Source: Altibacter sp.
Lineage (GTDB): Bacteria; Bacteroidota; Bacteroidia; Flavobacteriales; Flavobacteriaceae
Length of the DNA stretch: 53,864 nucleotides
Reading direction: 5' to 3'
NCBI RefSeq assembly: GCF_019913785.1
Contig: NZ_JAIOHK010000034.1
Coordinates: forward strand, 1-53,864
The position numbers and the translations under genes were made by a program. The notes beneath the pieces were generated by a model. That model was not told where the DNA came from. It was given only the letters and a program-made list of their open reading frames with translations, and ran no database searches. The number at the start of each line of letters is the position of its first letter. Positions within the stretch are counted from its first letter, which is position 1. Of this stretch, positions 16,835 through 25,436 are shown one piece after another.

Positions 16835-19800
16835 ATGCTAGCTAAAAAACTACTTCCCACCTTATTATTCTTACTAAATGTAGCAATAATGGCCGCACAA
16901 CCCTGTAGCGGAGGAATCATTAATAACCCAGGAACTGCTAACGATTACCCGTGTAACGGGATCGATCTGGTAAGTTATATTTCGGCATCTGCCATGGGCG
17001 GAGGCGAAGGACAGGACTCCTGGGGTTGGACCGACACCGATGGCGACGGTGACGAATATGCGATTGTTGGAATGGACAATGGAACTGCCTTTGTACGAAT
17101 TACAGACAATGGCGTGACCAGCCCGGTCTATTTGGGACGACTTCCTACCTATACAGGAACAAGTCTTTGGAGAGATGTTAAAGTGTTTCAAAATTATGCC
17201 TACATCGTGAGTGATTCCAACGGAAATCATGGTGTACAGATTTTTGACCTAACAAGACTTCGAACACTTACCGGAGTTTCTCCCACGGTTTTCAACAAAA
17301 ACGGAGATGGGCGCTATGCGGGAGTGGGTTCTTGCCACAACATTATAATCAATGAAGATACCGGCTTTGCCTATCTTTCAGGATGTCCAGGAACAAACTC
17401 TGGAGCTCCTAGAATATTGAATTTAAATGTAAGTAAAACCAACCCTACGGTTGCTGGAAATATTAGTTCTTCCTATGGGTATTGCCACGATGCACAAGTT
17501 GTTGTATACGATGGCCCGGATCCCGATTACCAAGGAAGAGAACTCCTCATTGGAAGTTTTAGTGGATCAGATTTTGTAAAGGTTTTAGACGTAACCAATA
17601 AGTCCAGTATTTCACAAATAAGTACCATCGCTTATTCAAATAAATACTACACACACCAAGGCTGGTTTACCGAAGACAAGCGTTTCTTTATTGTGGGAGA
17701 TGAAGTCGATGAAGAAAATGTTGGTTTCAATACCAGAACCTTAGTCTTCGACATGCAAGATCTGGATAATCCGACGCTGGTTTATACACACTATGGAGCG
17801 ACTCCTGCCATCGATCACAATGGGTATGTACGAGGAAATCGATTCTATCTTGCCAATTATGCCGCAGGTATGCGAGTTATGAAGGTGGATGGCCTTTATG
17901 ATGGATCTCCTAGTTTGACTGAAGTAAGTTCTTTCGACACATTTGTCCCCCATAATACCGCAAGTTTTAACGGTACATGGAACGTATACCCTTACTTAGA
18001 AAGCGGAAATCTGATTGTAACTGGTTTTGGAGATGAAAATGTATATGGTGACGGAGGTCTATTTGTGGTTAAAGACCCAAATTATGACAATGTGGATCCT
18101 GTGGCTGTTTGCCAACCTTTTACAGCAATCTTAGATGGATCTACCGGATCGGTGACAATTACCGCTACCGATTTAGATGGCGGTTCAACAGATAATAAAG
18201 GAATTGTAAAACGAACAATTACAGCAGGGCAAACCACTTTTAGCTGTGATAATGTAGGCGATGTTTTCAACGTTACCCTTACAGTGGAAGATGACTACGG
18301 AAATAAGTCCTCTTGCGTTGCCTCGGTTACAGTTGCTGCCGAAACAACCGAATTTGTCGGCGCCGGAATATGGACCAATGGAATTCCCGATATAGGTTCG
18401 AATGCTAAAATTACGAACAATTATAACACTTCTCAGGTTGGAAATTCCAGTATCGATGCTTGTACCTGTGAAGTAGATTCAGGAAAAACACTTACTGTTG
18501 CTGCCGGCGACTATATCAATATCACCAAAGATATAACCGTAAATGGAACATTGATTGTTGAGCATACCGGAAGTGTGGTTCAAACCGATAAAGATGCGGT
18601 GGTAACGAAGGCAGGCGGTGCAACCATCAATGTAGAACTAGACACCCCTATTTTGCAGACACGTGATTTTATGGTCATGGGAAGTCCCATGGATGCCGAA
18701 ACGCGAACAGATGTATTTAACAGTGCCTTTTTGGTATTAAAACATACACCGGCTAATTTTTGGCCACACGGTGATGTCCCGGCTGGAGGAACAAACTTTG
18801 CCGATGATATCACAAAGAATGGTAAATTTTGGAATGCCTATACAGGAAGTATCGATGTTGGTGAAGGATATATTGTACGACCACAATCAGGCTATACAGA
18901 TCCCGCCAACCACTCATATGCATTTACCTATAGCCAAGGAACGCTCAACAACGGAGATGTCACCAGACCTATTGTTTTCAATGGACTGGGGGATAATCCC
19001 GATGGTACACCAAACGTTTTGGCAAACCCTTATGCTTCGGCTATCTCGGGATATGACCTTATTGGTAACAACGCCCTTATTAATGAGATCTATTTCTGGG
19101 AACATTTAACCCCTCCTAATGCATCGATTCCGGGATCGGGTTCTATCAATTTCAGCATGGATGATATCTCTATGTACAATCAATCGGGTGGTGTAAAAGC
19201 AGCCAACGACCCCGGAACGAGCACCGAACCAAACGGAGTGATCTCCACCGGACAAGGATTTGGCATCAAAGCATTTGGAGCAGGTAACATTACATTTGAC
19301 AATACCTTACGACTCACTTCAGGAAATACCACACTGAGAAGACCCAACGAGAATGAGATCGATCGTATCTGGCTCAACGTAAGCAATTCACAATACGGTA
19401 TTGGGAGTAACACATTGGTTGCTTTCAACCCACTTGGAAGCGCACAAATCGATCCTGGCTTTGACAGTAATAGATTGGCAACGGCGATCGCCTTATACTC
19501 GCATCTTGAAGATGGTTCTAAGCAATTGGGAATTCAGACACGAGAAGCCTTTGATAGCGAGATCAAGATCCAGATGGGCTTTGCCTCTCAAATAGATGCC
19601 GATGTAGCATTTATAATATCAATTGAAAATATGGAAGGTCTTGCTATTGAAAACAACACCGTTTATTTGGTGGACAATCTAAATAATACTATTCACAATT
19701 TGAGTAATGAACCATACGAATTCAGAAGCAGCAAAGGAACCTTTAACCAACGTTTTACCTTGCTGTTTGAAGGAGAGGTTGTTTTAGGGCCTAACGACAA

Positions 19801-20041
19801 TGTATTAAAGACCATTGCTGTATTTCCTAATCCAACAAATCACATCGTAAATATATATTCGCCACATGCCATCATTAAAAATGTGGAAGTGTATGATGTT
19901 AGAGGAAGGCGAATTGTTGAAATCCTGAATAGTGATGAAAACAAGTATCAGCTAGATCTTTCATCTCTTGAAACTGCCATCTATTTTGTAAAAGTGGATA
20001 CAGATGCAGGTTCAATCACAAAAAAGGTGATCAAAGAATAA
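16835..20041 (+). CDS. Choice-of-anchor-B family T9SS-exported surface protein
   Basis: The start at 16835 gives 1068 residues and a signal peptide ending near IMAAQ. The first 400 or so residues match the choice-of-anchor-B family: CSGGIINNPGTANDYPCNGI, SWGWTDTDGDGDEYAIVGMD, LWRDVKVFQNYAYIVSD, HNIIINEDTGFAYLSG, YCHDAQVV, a propeller built on LVIVD-type repeats. An HYR/Ig-like domain follows (VCQPFTAIL..., about 425-505, ending SCVASVTV). Then comes a long 'GIWTNGIPDIGSNAKI' beta region typical of large T9SS cargo, and a type A sorting domain (VFPNPTNHIVNI, VYDVRGRRIVEI, ETAIYFVKV). It closes the four-gene operon and is probably the cell-surface partner or anchor of the small paralogues; that link is inferred from position. 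Confidence 0.85.
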   Translation: MLAKKLLPTLLFLLNVAIMAAQPCSGGIINNPGTANDYPCNGIDLVSYISASAMGGGEGQDSWGWTDTDGDGDEYAIVGMDNGTAFVRITDNGVTSPVYLGRLPTYTGTSLWRDVKVFQNYAYIVSDSNGNHGVQIFDLTRLRTLTGVSPTVFNKNGDGRYAGVGSCHNIIINEDTGFAYLSGCPGTNSGAPRILNLNVSKTNPTVAGNISSSYGYCHDAQVVVYDGPDPDYQGRELLIGSFSGSDFVKVLDVTNKSSISQISTIAYSNKYYTHQGWFTEDKRFFIVGDEVDEENVGFNTRTLVFDMQDLDNPTLVYTHYGATPAIDHNGYVRGNRFYLANYAAGMRVMKVDGLYDGSPSLTEVSSFDTFVPHNTASFNGTWNVYPYLESGNLIVTGFGDENVYGDGGLFVVKDPNYDNVDPVAVCQPFTAILDGSTGSVTITATDLDGGSTDNKGIVKRTITAGQTTFSCDNVGDVFNVTLTVEDDYGNKSSCVASVTVAAETTEFVGAGIWTNGIPDIGSNAKITNNYNTSQVGNSSIDACTCEVDSGKTLTVAAGDYINITKDITVNGTLIVEHTGSVVQTDKDAVVTKAGGATINVELDTPILQTRDFMVMGSPMDAETRTDVFNSAFLVLKHTPANFWPHGDVPAGGTNFADDITKNGKFWNAYTGSIDVGEGYIVRPQSGYTDPANHSYAFTYSQGTLNNGDVTRPIVFNGLGDNPDGTPNVLANPYASAISGYDLIGNNALINEIYFWEHLTPPNASIPGSGSINFSMDDISMYNQSGGVKAANDPGTSTEPNGVISTGQGFGIKAFGAGNITFDNTLRLTSGNTTLRRPNENEIDRIWLNVSNSQYGIGSNTLVAFNPLGSAQIDPGFDSNRLATAIALYSHLEDGSKQLGIQTREAFDSEIKIQMGFASQIDADVAFIISIENMEGLAIENNTVYLVDNLNNTIHNLSNEPYEFRSSKGTFNQRFTLLFEGEVVLGPNDNVLKTIAVFPNPTNHIVNIYSPHAIIKNVEVYDVRGRRIVEILNSDENKYQLDLSSLETAIYFVKVDTDAGSITKKVIKE

Positions 20042-20063
20042 AAAATTCTGCCAACTATAAACC

Positions 20064-20093
20064 AAAGCCTTCAGAAAAACTGAAGGCTTTTTT
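20064..20093 (+). terminator. Rho-independent terminator of the surface-protein operon
   Basis: An 11-bp stem AAAGCCTTCAG / CTGAAGGCTTT with a 5-nt A loop runs into further T residues, 22 bases after the stop codon. Confidence 0.93.
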
Positions 20094-20192
20094 CGTTAAA
20101 CGCCCATTTATTTCCTCTTCATTGCATATCCCTTATTCAATGGTCGATATTAATTACATATCATCGAAAAATTTGCATTTTTAGTATATATA

Positions 20193-20226
20193 TTGTAGTC
20201 TTTTAACAGTTTTGCTAATATATTTG
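20193..20226 (+). promoter_or_regulatory. Promoter of the second fibre gene
   Basis: TTG at 20193-20195 and TATATTTG at 20219-20226 are separated by 23 bases, a match to the Bacteroidota -33/-7 pattern. The start codon is about 29 bases downstream of the -7 element. Confidence 0.5.
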
Positions 20227-20254
20227 GATTGTAAAAACTCCTTAATAAATTGTT

Positions 20255-22231
20255 ATGAAACGATCAACCTCACTCCGTTTCAGAGAACTCTTACCTCTGA
20301 TTTTCATATTTTTCTTTTCAGTAGCCTTACAATCCCAAGTGGGTATTGGAAATACAAATCCGAATGCCAATGCCTTATTGGAAATTGGTGATGCCACAAC
20401 CACTACTAAAGGCTTATTATTACCGCGGGTGAATCTTTTGGCCACGACCAACCCGTCGCCTTTAAGTTCGGATGTATTAGGGATGATTGTTTACAACAAA
20501 AATACGGCAGGTGATGTAACACCCGGTTTTTATTACAATGACGGCACTAATTGGGTACGATTAGGATCTGGTGCTGCAAGTAATGATTGGAGCCTTACAG
20601 GAAACGGTGGCACTGTGCCGGGAACTGGAATTGGTCAAAATTACTTAGGTACTACCGGAAGTCAAAGTTTAATTATTGCAACGGTGGGAACTGAGCGTAT
20701 GCGATTGCTCGCAAACGGACAAGTAATAATTAATGATACTGGTGCACCAATCGCTGGGGATAGGTTTACTGTTCAAGGCAATAATAATGACTATGCAATA
20801 AATGGCTATACATCGGGGACTGGTTCAGCTGTATATGGTGAGAACGCAACGACTAATGGGGCTGGAGTATTTGGAAATGCTGCTGTGGGCTATGGTGTTG
20901 TTGGTTTAAGTACTGGAGGCGGAATTGGCGTTGATGGTGAAAATACAGGAAACGGAATTGGCGTTGCTGGCTATAATACCTCTAACGGTATTGCTGTTTA
21001 TGGATGGAACCAAGGAAGCGGAGATGGAGTACGGGGTGATGCTGCAAATGCAAATAATGGCGTATATGGACAAAATACAGGTACCGGAGCTGGTATATAT
21101 GGAATCTCAAATAATGCCACAGGTCTTGGAATGAGAGCTGCCAATATCAGTGCGACAGGAACCGGATTATTGGCATCGGGAACAAATTCAATTGCCACCT
21201 ACTTAACTAGCGGTACAGGTATAGCAGCAAATGGAGCAAATGGTATTTTTGGTTATGGAAGAGCCGGCGGAGGGACTGGAATGATTGGAACTGGGAATAA
21301 CAGTACTATGATCGTTACCTCATCTACTGGGTCTGGAGTTGCAGGTTCTGGGACGAGAAACGGTGTTTTTGGATATGCCGGACTTGGAACAGCAACACTT
21401 GTAAATAGAGGCAATAGTGGTGGGACATTTATTCTTGACACAGATAACAACGTATCAACCAATGGTACCAACAATGGAACACGAGCCGCTGCTGTTCTTG
21501 CAGGATTTGATAATATTGCGGCAACAGGGAACGGTTCACTTCCACCAATTCTTTCGGCAGCCGATAGCTATTATGGCGGATATTTTAGTGGTGGAAATGT
21601 AAACAACGGCACCCCAAGTTATGCTTATGTTGGACTCAGACATAATACCAATAATAACGGAAGTTCAGGTACGGATTATAAAATAATTGGACCTGGAAGT
21701 GTTTCTACAATAATCAATGACGACAAAGGTGTGCCACGAATTATGTTCGCTCCCGAAGCTCCAGAAATAGTATTTCAGGATTATGGTATTGGGAAATTGT
21801 ACAATGGACAGGCGAGAATAAATATAGATCCTATCTTAAAAGCATCTCTTTATGTCGATGAAAACCATCCTTTAAAAGTTTTTGTTACCTTAGAAGGAGA
21901 CTGTAATGGCGTTTACGTAACAGAAAAATCGATTGATGGTTTTACAGTAAGAGAACTGAACAAAGGAACCAGCAATGTCGATTTTTCTTGGCAAATAATT
22001 GCCAACCGTGCCGACACTAAAGACCAAAACGGACTCGTTTCATCAAAACATGTTGGTCTTCGACTTCCAGCAGCACCCGGCCCATTGAATGTTTCGGCTA
22101 AACAAATTGAAGTGTCAGAAGGTTCATTAGATGCTTTACAAGCTAAGCCGGATTCTGAAAAATCTAAGTTTTCAGCTGAAAAAACATTAAAATCTGAATC
22201 AAATAATTTAAAAGCAGATGACCAAAATTAG
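20255..22231 (+). CDS. Large secreted fibre/adhesin-like protein with Gly-rich repeats
   Basis: The 658-residue precursor has a long signal peptide (to about residue 28, LQSQ), then VGIGNTNPNANALLEIG, GLLLPRVNL, VTPGFYYNDGTNW and DWSLTGNGGT, the module also found in the other island proteins. Residues about 185-390 are a Gly-rich run of short units (VYGENATTNGAGVFGN, GVVGLSTGGGIGVDG, GVYGQNTGTGAGIYG), suggesting a repetitive beta fold. The C-terminal domain (about 500-605; FQDYGIGKLYNGQARINIDP, HPLKVFVTLEGDCNGVYV, FSWQIIANR) is homologous to that of the 11849 protein. A charged Ser/Lys-rich tail ends the protein. No T9SS domain is visible. It has its own promoter and is probably a surface fibre. 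Confidence 0.7.
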   Translation: MKRSTSLRFRELLPLIFIFFFSVALQSQVGIGNTNPNANALLEIGDATTTTKGLLLPRVNLLATTNPSPLSSDVLGMIVYNKNTAGDVTPGFYYNDGTNWVRLGSGAASNDWSLTGNGGTVPGTGIGQNYLGTTGSQSLIIATVGTERMRLLANGQVIINDTGAPIAGDRFTVQGNNNDYAINGYTSGTGSAVYGENATTNGAGVFGNAAVGYGVVGLSTGGGIGVDGENTGNGIGVAGYNTSNGIAVYGWNQGSGDGVRGDAANANNGVYGQNTGTGAGIYGISNNATGLGMRAANISATGTGLLASGTNSIATYLTSGTGIAANGANGIFGYGRAGGGTGMIGTGNNSTMIVTSSTGSGVAGSGTRNGVFGYAGLGTATLVNRGNSGGTFILDTDNNVSTNGTNNGTRAAAVLAGFDNIAATGNGSLPPILSAADSYYGGYFSGGNVNNGTPSYAYVGLRHNTNNNGSSGTDYKIIGPGSVSTIINDDKGVPRIMFAPEAPEIVFQDYGIGKLYNGQARINIDPILKASLYVDENHPLKVFVTLEGDCNGVYVTEKSIDGFTVRELNKGTSNVDFSWQIIANRADTKDQNGLVSSKHVGLRLPAAPGPLNVSAKQIEVSEGSLDALQAKPDSEKSKFSAEKTLKSESNNLKADDQN

Positions 22232-22264
22232 TTTTAAAACAATATTGGTTATTATAAAACCCTT

Positions 22265-22591
22265 TTAAATAAACCGCACAAACCTCCAAAAAGACCTCTT
22301 TTTTAAATAATCGGGGTCTTTTTCATTTGCATAGGCTTCTCGCTCAAAACAAATGTTTCGGTAGGCTTGATACCTGTCTTTATACTGAAGCCACCGCAAC
22401 AAAAATTCAATCCCGTACCAAAGGTAAAATGGCAACACTAACAATTCGGCTTGCTGCCGAAAGTGAATTCGTTCGTGATTCATAAAAACCTTATCCTCTT
22501 TTAGGAATTTTTCCTTCAGAATAATAAACGGCCAAAGGGTAATACCCAAAAATCTTTTCCGAAGTAATAAACGATTCACCAAAACTATCAT
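22265..22591 (-). CDS. Small membrane protein with HExxH motif
   Basis: The 108-residue protein has a basic N-terminus, a short amphipathic start, the sequence MNHERIHFRQQAELL (His39-Glu40-x-x-His43), a hydrophobic segment (LVLPFYLWYGIEFLL, about 51-65) and then CFEREAYANEKDPDYL, where Glu83 or Glu85 could be the third zinc ligand. This resembles the minimal core of M56/M48-like membrane peptidases, but the protein is far shorter. It is transcribed divergently from the DUF5522 gene (33-base gap). I recognise it only as a type often seen in Flavobacteriia; proteolytic activity is not shown. Confidence 0.62.
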   Translation of the reverse strand: MIVLVNRLLLRKRFLGITLWPFIILKEKFLKEDKVFMNHERIHFRQQAELLVLPFYLWYGIEFLLRWLQYKDRYQAYRNICFEREAYANEKDPDYLKKRSFWRFVRFI

Positions 22592-22612
22592 CTATACAAT
22601 ATAAGAAATTGG

Positions 22613-22620
22613 TATTTTTG
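22613..22620 (+). promoter_or_regulatory. Possible -7 element close to the DUF5522 start codon
   Basis: TATTTTTG matches TAnnTTTG and ends 4 bases before the ATG at 22625. If used, the transcript would have almost no leader. No clear -33 element is visible. Confidence 0.3.
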
Positions 22621-22624
22621 TAGG

Positions 22625-22798
22625 ATGCTATTTCCGAAGAAAAAAATAGACTTGGAAGAGGGCGATTATTATCTTACTCCTGAAGGTTATAAATGCTTTA
22701 CCGAGCAATACCATTTAAAACGCGGCTATTGCTGTGAAAGCAATTGTCGCCATTGCCCATATGGATTCAATAAGAAATCAAATCCTCAAAAAAAGTGA
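22625..22798 (+). CDS. DUF5522-type small cysteine-rich protein
   Basis: This 57-residue gene starts at ATG 22625 and ends at the TGA at 22796-22798. The protein has DYYLTPEGYKCFTEQYHLKR followed by GYCCESNCRHCPYGF, which is the DUF5522 signature. Cys24, Cys36, Cys37, Cys41 and Cys44 could bind a metal or an Fe-S cluster, but the function is unknown. It is 74 bases upstream of hutU on the same strand and may be in the same transcript. Confidence 0.85.
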   Translation: MLFPKKKIDLEEGDYYLTPEGYKCFTEQYHLKRGYCCESNCRHCPYGFNKKSNPQKK

Positions 22799-22835
22799 GT
22801 TATTAGTATTGATTTTTACAAATGCCACTACAAAC

Positions 22836-22867
22836 TGAATACTGAATACTGAATACTGAATACTGAA
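22836..22867. repeat. Tandem heptamer repeat (TGAATAC, 4.5 copies) in the hutU leader
   Basis: Four exact copies of TGAATAC (22836-22863) plus TGAA sit immediately before the hutU start codon at 22872. The repeat lies outside the coding sequence, so a copy-number change would alter leader length or spacing rather than the reading frame. Confidence 0.93.
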
Positions 22868-22871
22868 AAAT

Positions 22872-24851
22872 ATGACCTTTGCTGAAGAAATACTACAAGG
22901 AATCCCAAATCAATTACCTGCCAAAAAGCCGTACGATCCTGATATTAATCATGCGCCAAAACGAAAAGAGATACTTTCTTCTGAAGAAAAAAAGTTAGCC
23001 TTGCGCAATGCCTTGCGGTATTTCGATCCGAAACACCACGCCACACTCCTACCCGAATTTTCTGAAGAATTAGATACCTACGGAAGAATCTATATGTATC
23101 GGTTTCGCCCCGAACATAAGATCTATGCACGTCCCATTTCTGAGTATCCCGGAAAAAGTGAACAGGCAAAGGCCATCATGCTCATGATTCAAAACAATTT
23201 GGATCATGCCGTAGCCCAACATCCGCATGAACTTATTACGTATGGTGGAAATGGTGCTGTTTTTCAAAATTGGGCGCAATATCGATTGGTTATGAAATAT
23301 CTTTCAGAAATGACCAACGAACAAACTTTGGTAGTGTATTCAGGACATCCGTTAGGGCTGTTTCCATCGCATAAGGACGCTCCCAGAGTAGTGGTCACCA
23401 ACGGAATGATGATACCAAACTATTCGCAACCGGATGATTGGGAAAAATTCAATGCCCTTGGCGTTACCCAATACGGACAGATGACCGCCGGCAGCTATAT
23501 GTATATTGGTCCGCAGGGAATTGTACACGGAACAACGATTACCGTTTTGAACGGTTTCAGAAAAATTAAAAAATCTCCAAAAGGAGGCTTATTTGTCACT
23601 TCTGGGCTGGGAGGCATGAGTGGCGCACAACCAAAGGCCGGAAACATTGCCGGTTGCGTAACCGTTTGTGCCGAAGTCAATAAAAAAGCAACCCATACAC
23701 GGCATTCACAAGGCTGGGTAGATGAAGTGATTTCCGATTTGGAAGTATTGAGTCGACGTGTAAAAGAGGCGCTCAATGCCAAGGAAACAGTATCCATTGC
23801 TTACGATGGAAATATTGTAGATGTTTGGGAGCAGTTCGATAAAGACGACATACATATCGATTTGGGAAGTGACCAAACTTCACTTCACAATCCCTGGGCA
23901 GGTGGCTATTACCCTGTTGGGATGAGCTACGAAGCAGCCAATGAGATGATGGCGAATGCCCCTGAAAAATTTAAAGAAGCCGTTCAAAAAACACTTCGCC
24001 GTCATGCAGATGCCATCAACAAACACACTGCCAAAGGGACTTACTTTTTTGACTATGGAAATGCATTCCTACTCGAAGCTTCCCGGGCCGGGGCAGATAT
24101 CATGGCTGAAAACGGAATTGATTTCAGATACCCAAGCTATGTACAGGATATTATGGGGCCGATGTGCTTCGACTATGGATTTGGACCATTTAGATGGGTA
24201 TGTGCTTCGGGAGACCCGGGAGATTTGAAAAAAACTGATGCTATAGCTTGTAATGTATTAGAAACATTGATGAAAAATGCTCCAAAAGAAATTCAGCAGC
24301 AAATGGCAGATAATATTCAATGGATCAAAGGTGCTCAGGAAAATAAGTTGGTCGTAGGGTCGCAGGCAAGGATTTTATATGCAGATAGCGATGGGCGAAT
24401 ACAGATCGCTTCGGCTTTTAATAATGCCATTTCCGAAGGAAATATTGGCCCCGTAGTTTTGGGCAGGGATCATCACGATGTCTCGGGCACCGATTCCCCT
24501 TTCCGAGAAACTTCTAATATCTATGACGGCAGCCGATTTACTGCCGATATGGCCATCCAAAATGTGATAGGTGATAGCTTCCGTGGAGCGACTTGGGTGA
24601 GTATTCACAACGGCGGTGGCGTAGGTTGGGGAGAGGTTATTAACGGGGGATTTGGTATGGTTCTTGATGGTAGTATTGATGCGCAAAGACGCTTAGAATC
24701 AATGCTTTTCTGGGATGTAAACAACGGAATTGCACGGCGTAGCTGGGCGCGAAATGAAGAGGCAATTTTCGCAATTAAGCGGGCAATGAAAAACAACCCA
24801 AATTTAAATATAACGCTTCCGAATTTTGTAGATGATACCTTATTCAAATAA
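22872..24851 (+). CDS. hutU: Urocanate hydratase
   Basis: Urocanase adds water to urocanate to give imidazolonepropionate, the second step of histidine breakdown, using tightly bound NAD+. Visible family motifs are TYGGNGAVFQNWAQYRL, YSGHPLGLFPS, YGQMTAGSYMYIGPQGIVHG and the active-site region FRWVCASGDPGDL with Cys444. At 659 residues it is about 100 longer than the classical 555-residue enzymes; my recollection is that long forms occur in Bacteroidota. No hutH, hutI or hutG is in the window, so the pathway is split. A DUF4136 lipoprotein gene follows after 10 bases and probably shares the transcript. Confidence 0.95.
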   Translation: MTFAEEILQGIPNQLPAKKPYDPDINHAPKRKEILSSEEKKLALRNALRYFDPKHHATLLPEFSEELDTYGRIYMYRFRPEHKIYARPISEYPGKSEQAKAIMLMIQNNLDHAVAQHPHELITYGGNGAVFQNWAQYRLVMKYLSEMTNEQTLVVYSGHPLGLFPSHKDAPRVVVTNGMMIPNYSQPDDWEKFNALGVTQYGQMTAGSYMYIGPQGIVHGTTITVLNGFRKIKKSPKGGLFVTSGLGGMSGAQPKAGNIAGCVTVCAEVNKKATHTRHSQGWVDEVISDLEVLSRRVKEALNAKETVSIAYDGNIVDVWEQFDKDDIHIDLGSDQTSLHNPWAGGYYPVGMSYEAANEMMANAPEKFKEAVQKTLRRHADAINKHTAKGTYFFDYGNAFLLEASRAGADIMAENGIDFRYPSYVQDIMGPMCFDYGFGPFRWVCASGDPGDLKKTDAIACNVLETLMKNAPKEIQQQMADNIQWIKGAQENKLVVGSQARILYADSDGRIQIASAFNNAISEGNIGPVVLGRDHHDVSGTDSPFRETSNIYDGSRFTADMAIQNVIGDSFRGATWVSIHNGGGVGWGEVINGGFGMVLDGSIDAQRRLESMLFWDVNNGIARRSWARNEEAIFAIKRAMKNNPNLNITLPNFVDDTLFK

Positions 24852-24861
24852 ATAAAACGCT

Positions 24862-25398
24862 ATGAAAATAATTAATTTCCTCCCCTTAGTTTTAGTGGTG
24901 GTACTTTCTTCTTGTACCACCGTCCGTGTTGCTACAGATTATGACAAGAACGCCAATTTCAATAACTATACGTCCTATGCTTTTTATAAGCCGGGAATTG
25001 ATAAGGCCAAAATATCGGATCTTGACAAGAAACGAATACTTCGTGCCATCGACAACGAATTAATGGTTAAAGGAATGGCTAAGTCGGAAAATCCAACGCT
25101 ATTGATCAGTATTTTTACAAAAGAAAAGGAACGCGTAGATGTATACCAACGGAATTTTGGATATGGCTGGGGTTGGAATCCGTGGTGGTATGGAAGCTAT
25201 TATGGCAACTCTATATCCAAAACCACCGAAGGCACCTTATACATCGATCTGATAGACGCAAAGTCCAACGAGTTAGTTTGGCAAGGGATGGGAACGGCCG
25301 ATCTTGTAACCCGTAATATGGAAAAAAAGGAGGAACGAATTCGTGAAATTGTTCGCGAAATCCTCACAGAATACCCCCCCGGTAGTACGAAAAAGTAA
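24862..25398 (+). CDS. DUF4136-domain lipoprotein
   Basis: The 178-residue precursor has a lipobox LSSCTT with Cys18. The mature part (TDYDKNANFNNYTSYAFYKP, then DLDKKRILRAIDNELMVKGM, NPTLLISIF and a C-terminal IREIVREILTEYPP) matches the DUF4136 family of envelope lipoproteins. An aromatic Gly/Trp stretch (GYGWGWNPWWYGSYYG) sits in the middle. It lies 10 bases after hutU and ends at a strong terminator. The function is unknown; the link to histidine use may be accidental. Confidence 0.87.
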   Translation: MKIINFLPLVLVVVLSSCTTVRVATDYDKNANFNNYTSYAFYKPGIDKAKISDLDKKRILRAIDNELMVKGMAKSENPTLLISIFTKEKERVDVYQRNFGYGWGWNPWWYGSYYGNSISKTTEGTLYIDLIDAKSNELVWQGMGTADLVTRNMEKKEERIREIVREILTEYPPGSTKK

Positions 25399-25401
25399 TC
25401 T

Positions 25402-25436
25402 AAACCCTCCATCGTTATTTGATGGAGGGTTTTTTT
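25402..25436 (+). terminator. Rho-independent terminator after hutU-DUF4136
   Basis: A 12-bp stem AAACCCTCCATC / GATGGAGGGTTT with a 7-nt loop continues into a T tract, directly after the stop codon. Confidence 0.93.

Noticed and set aside
18771-19109. 112-residue frame inside the choice-of-anchor-B gene
   Set aside because: It is fully inside a well-supported gene in another frame, with no family resemblance.
11768-20254. Possible shared leader motif (TCGA and TATATTGTAG-like strings) before the fibre and operon genes
   Set aside because: The matches are short, differently spaced and in very AT-rich DNA; I could not separate them from chance.
11768-22231. The fibre gene island considered as a prophage tail region
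   Set aside because: The proteins have signal peptides and no capsid, portal, terminase, holin or integrase genes are nearby.
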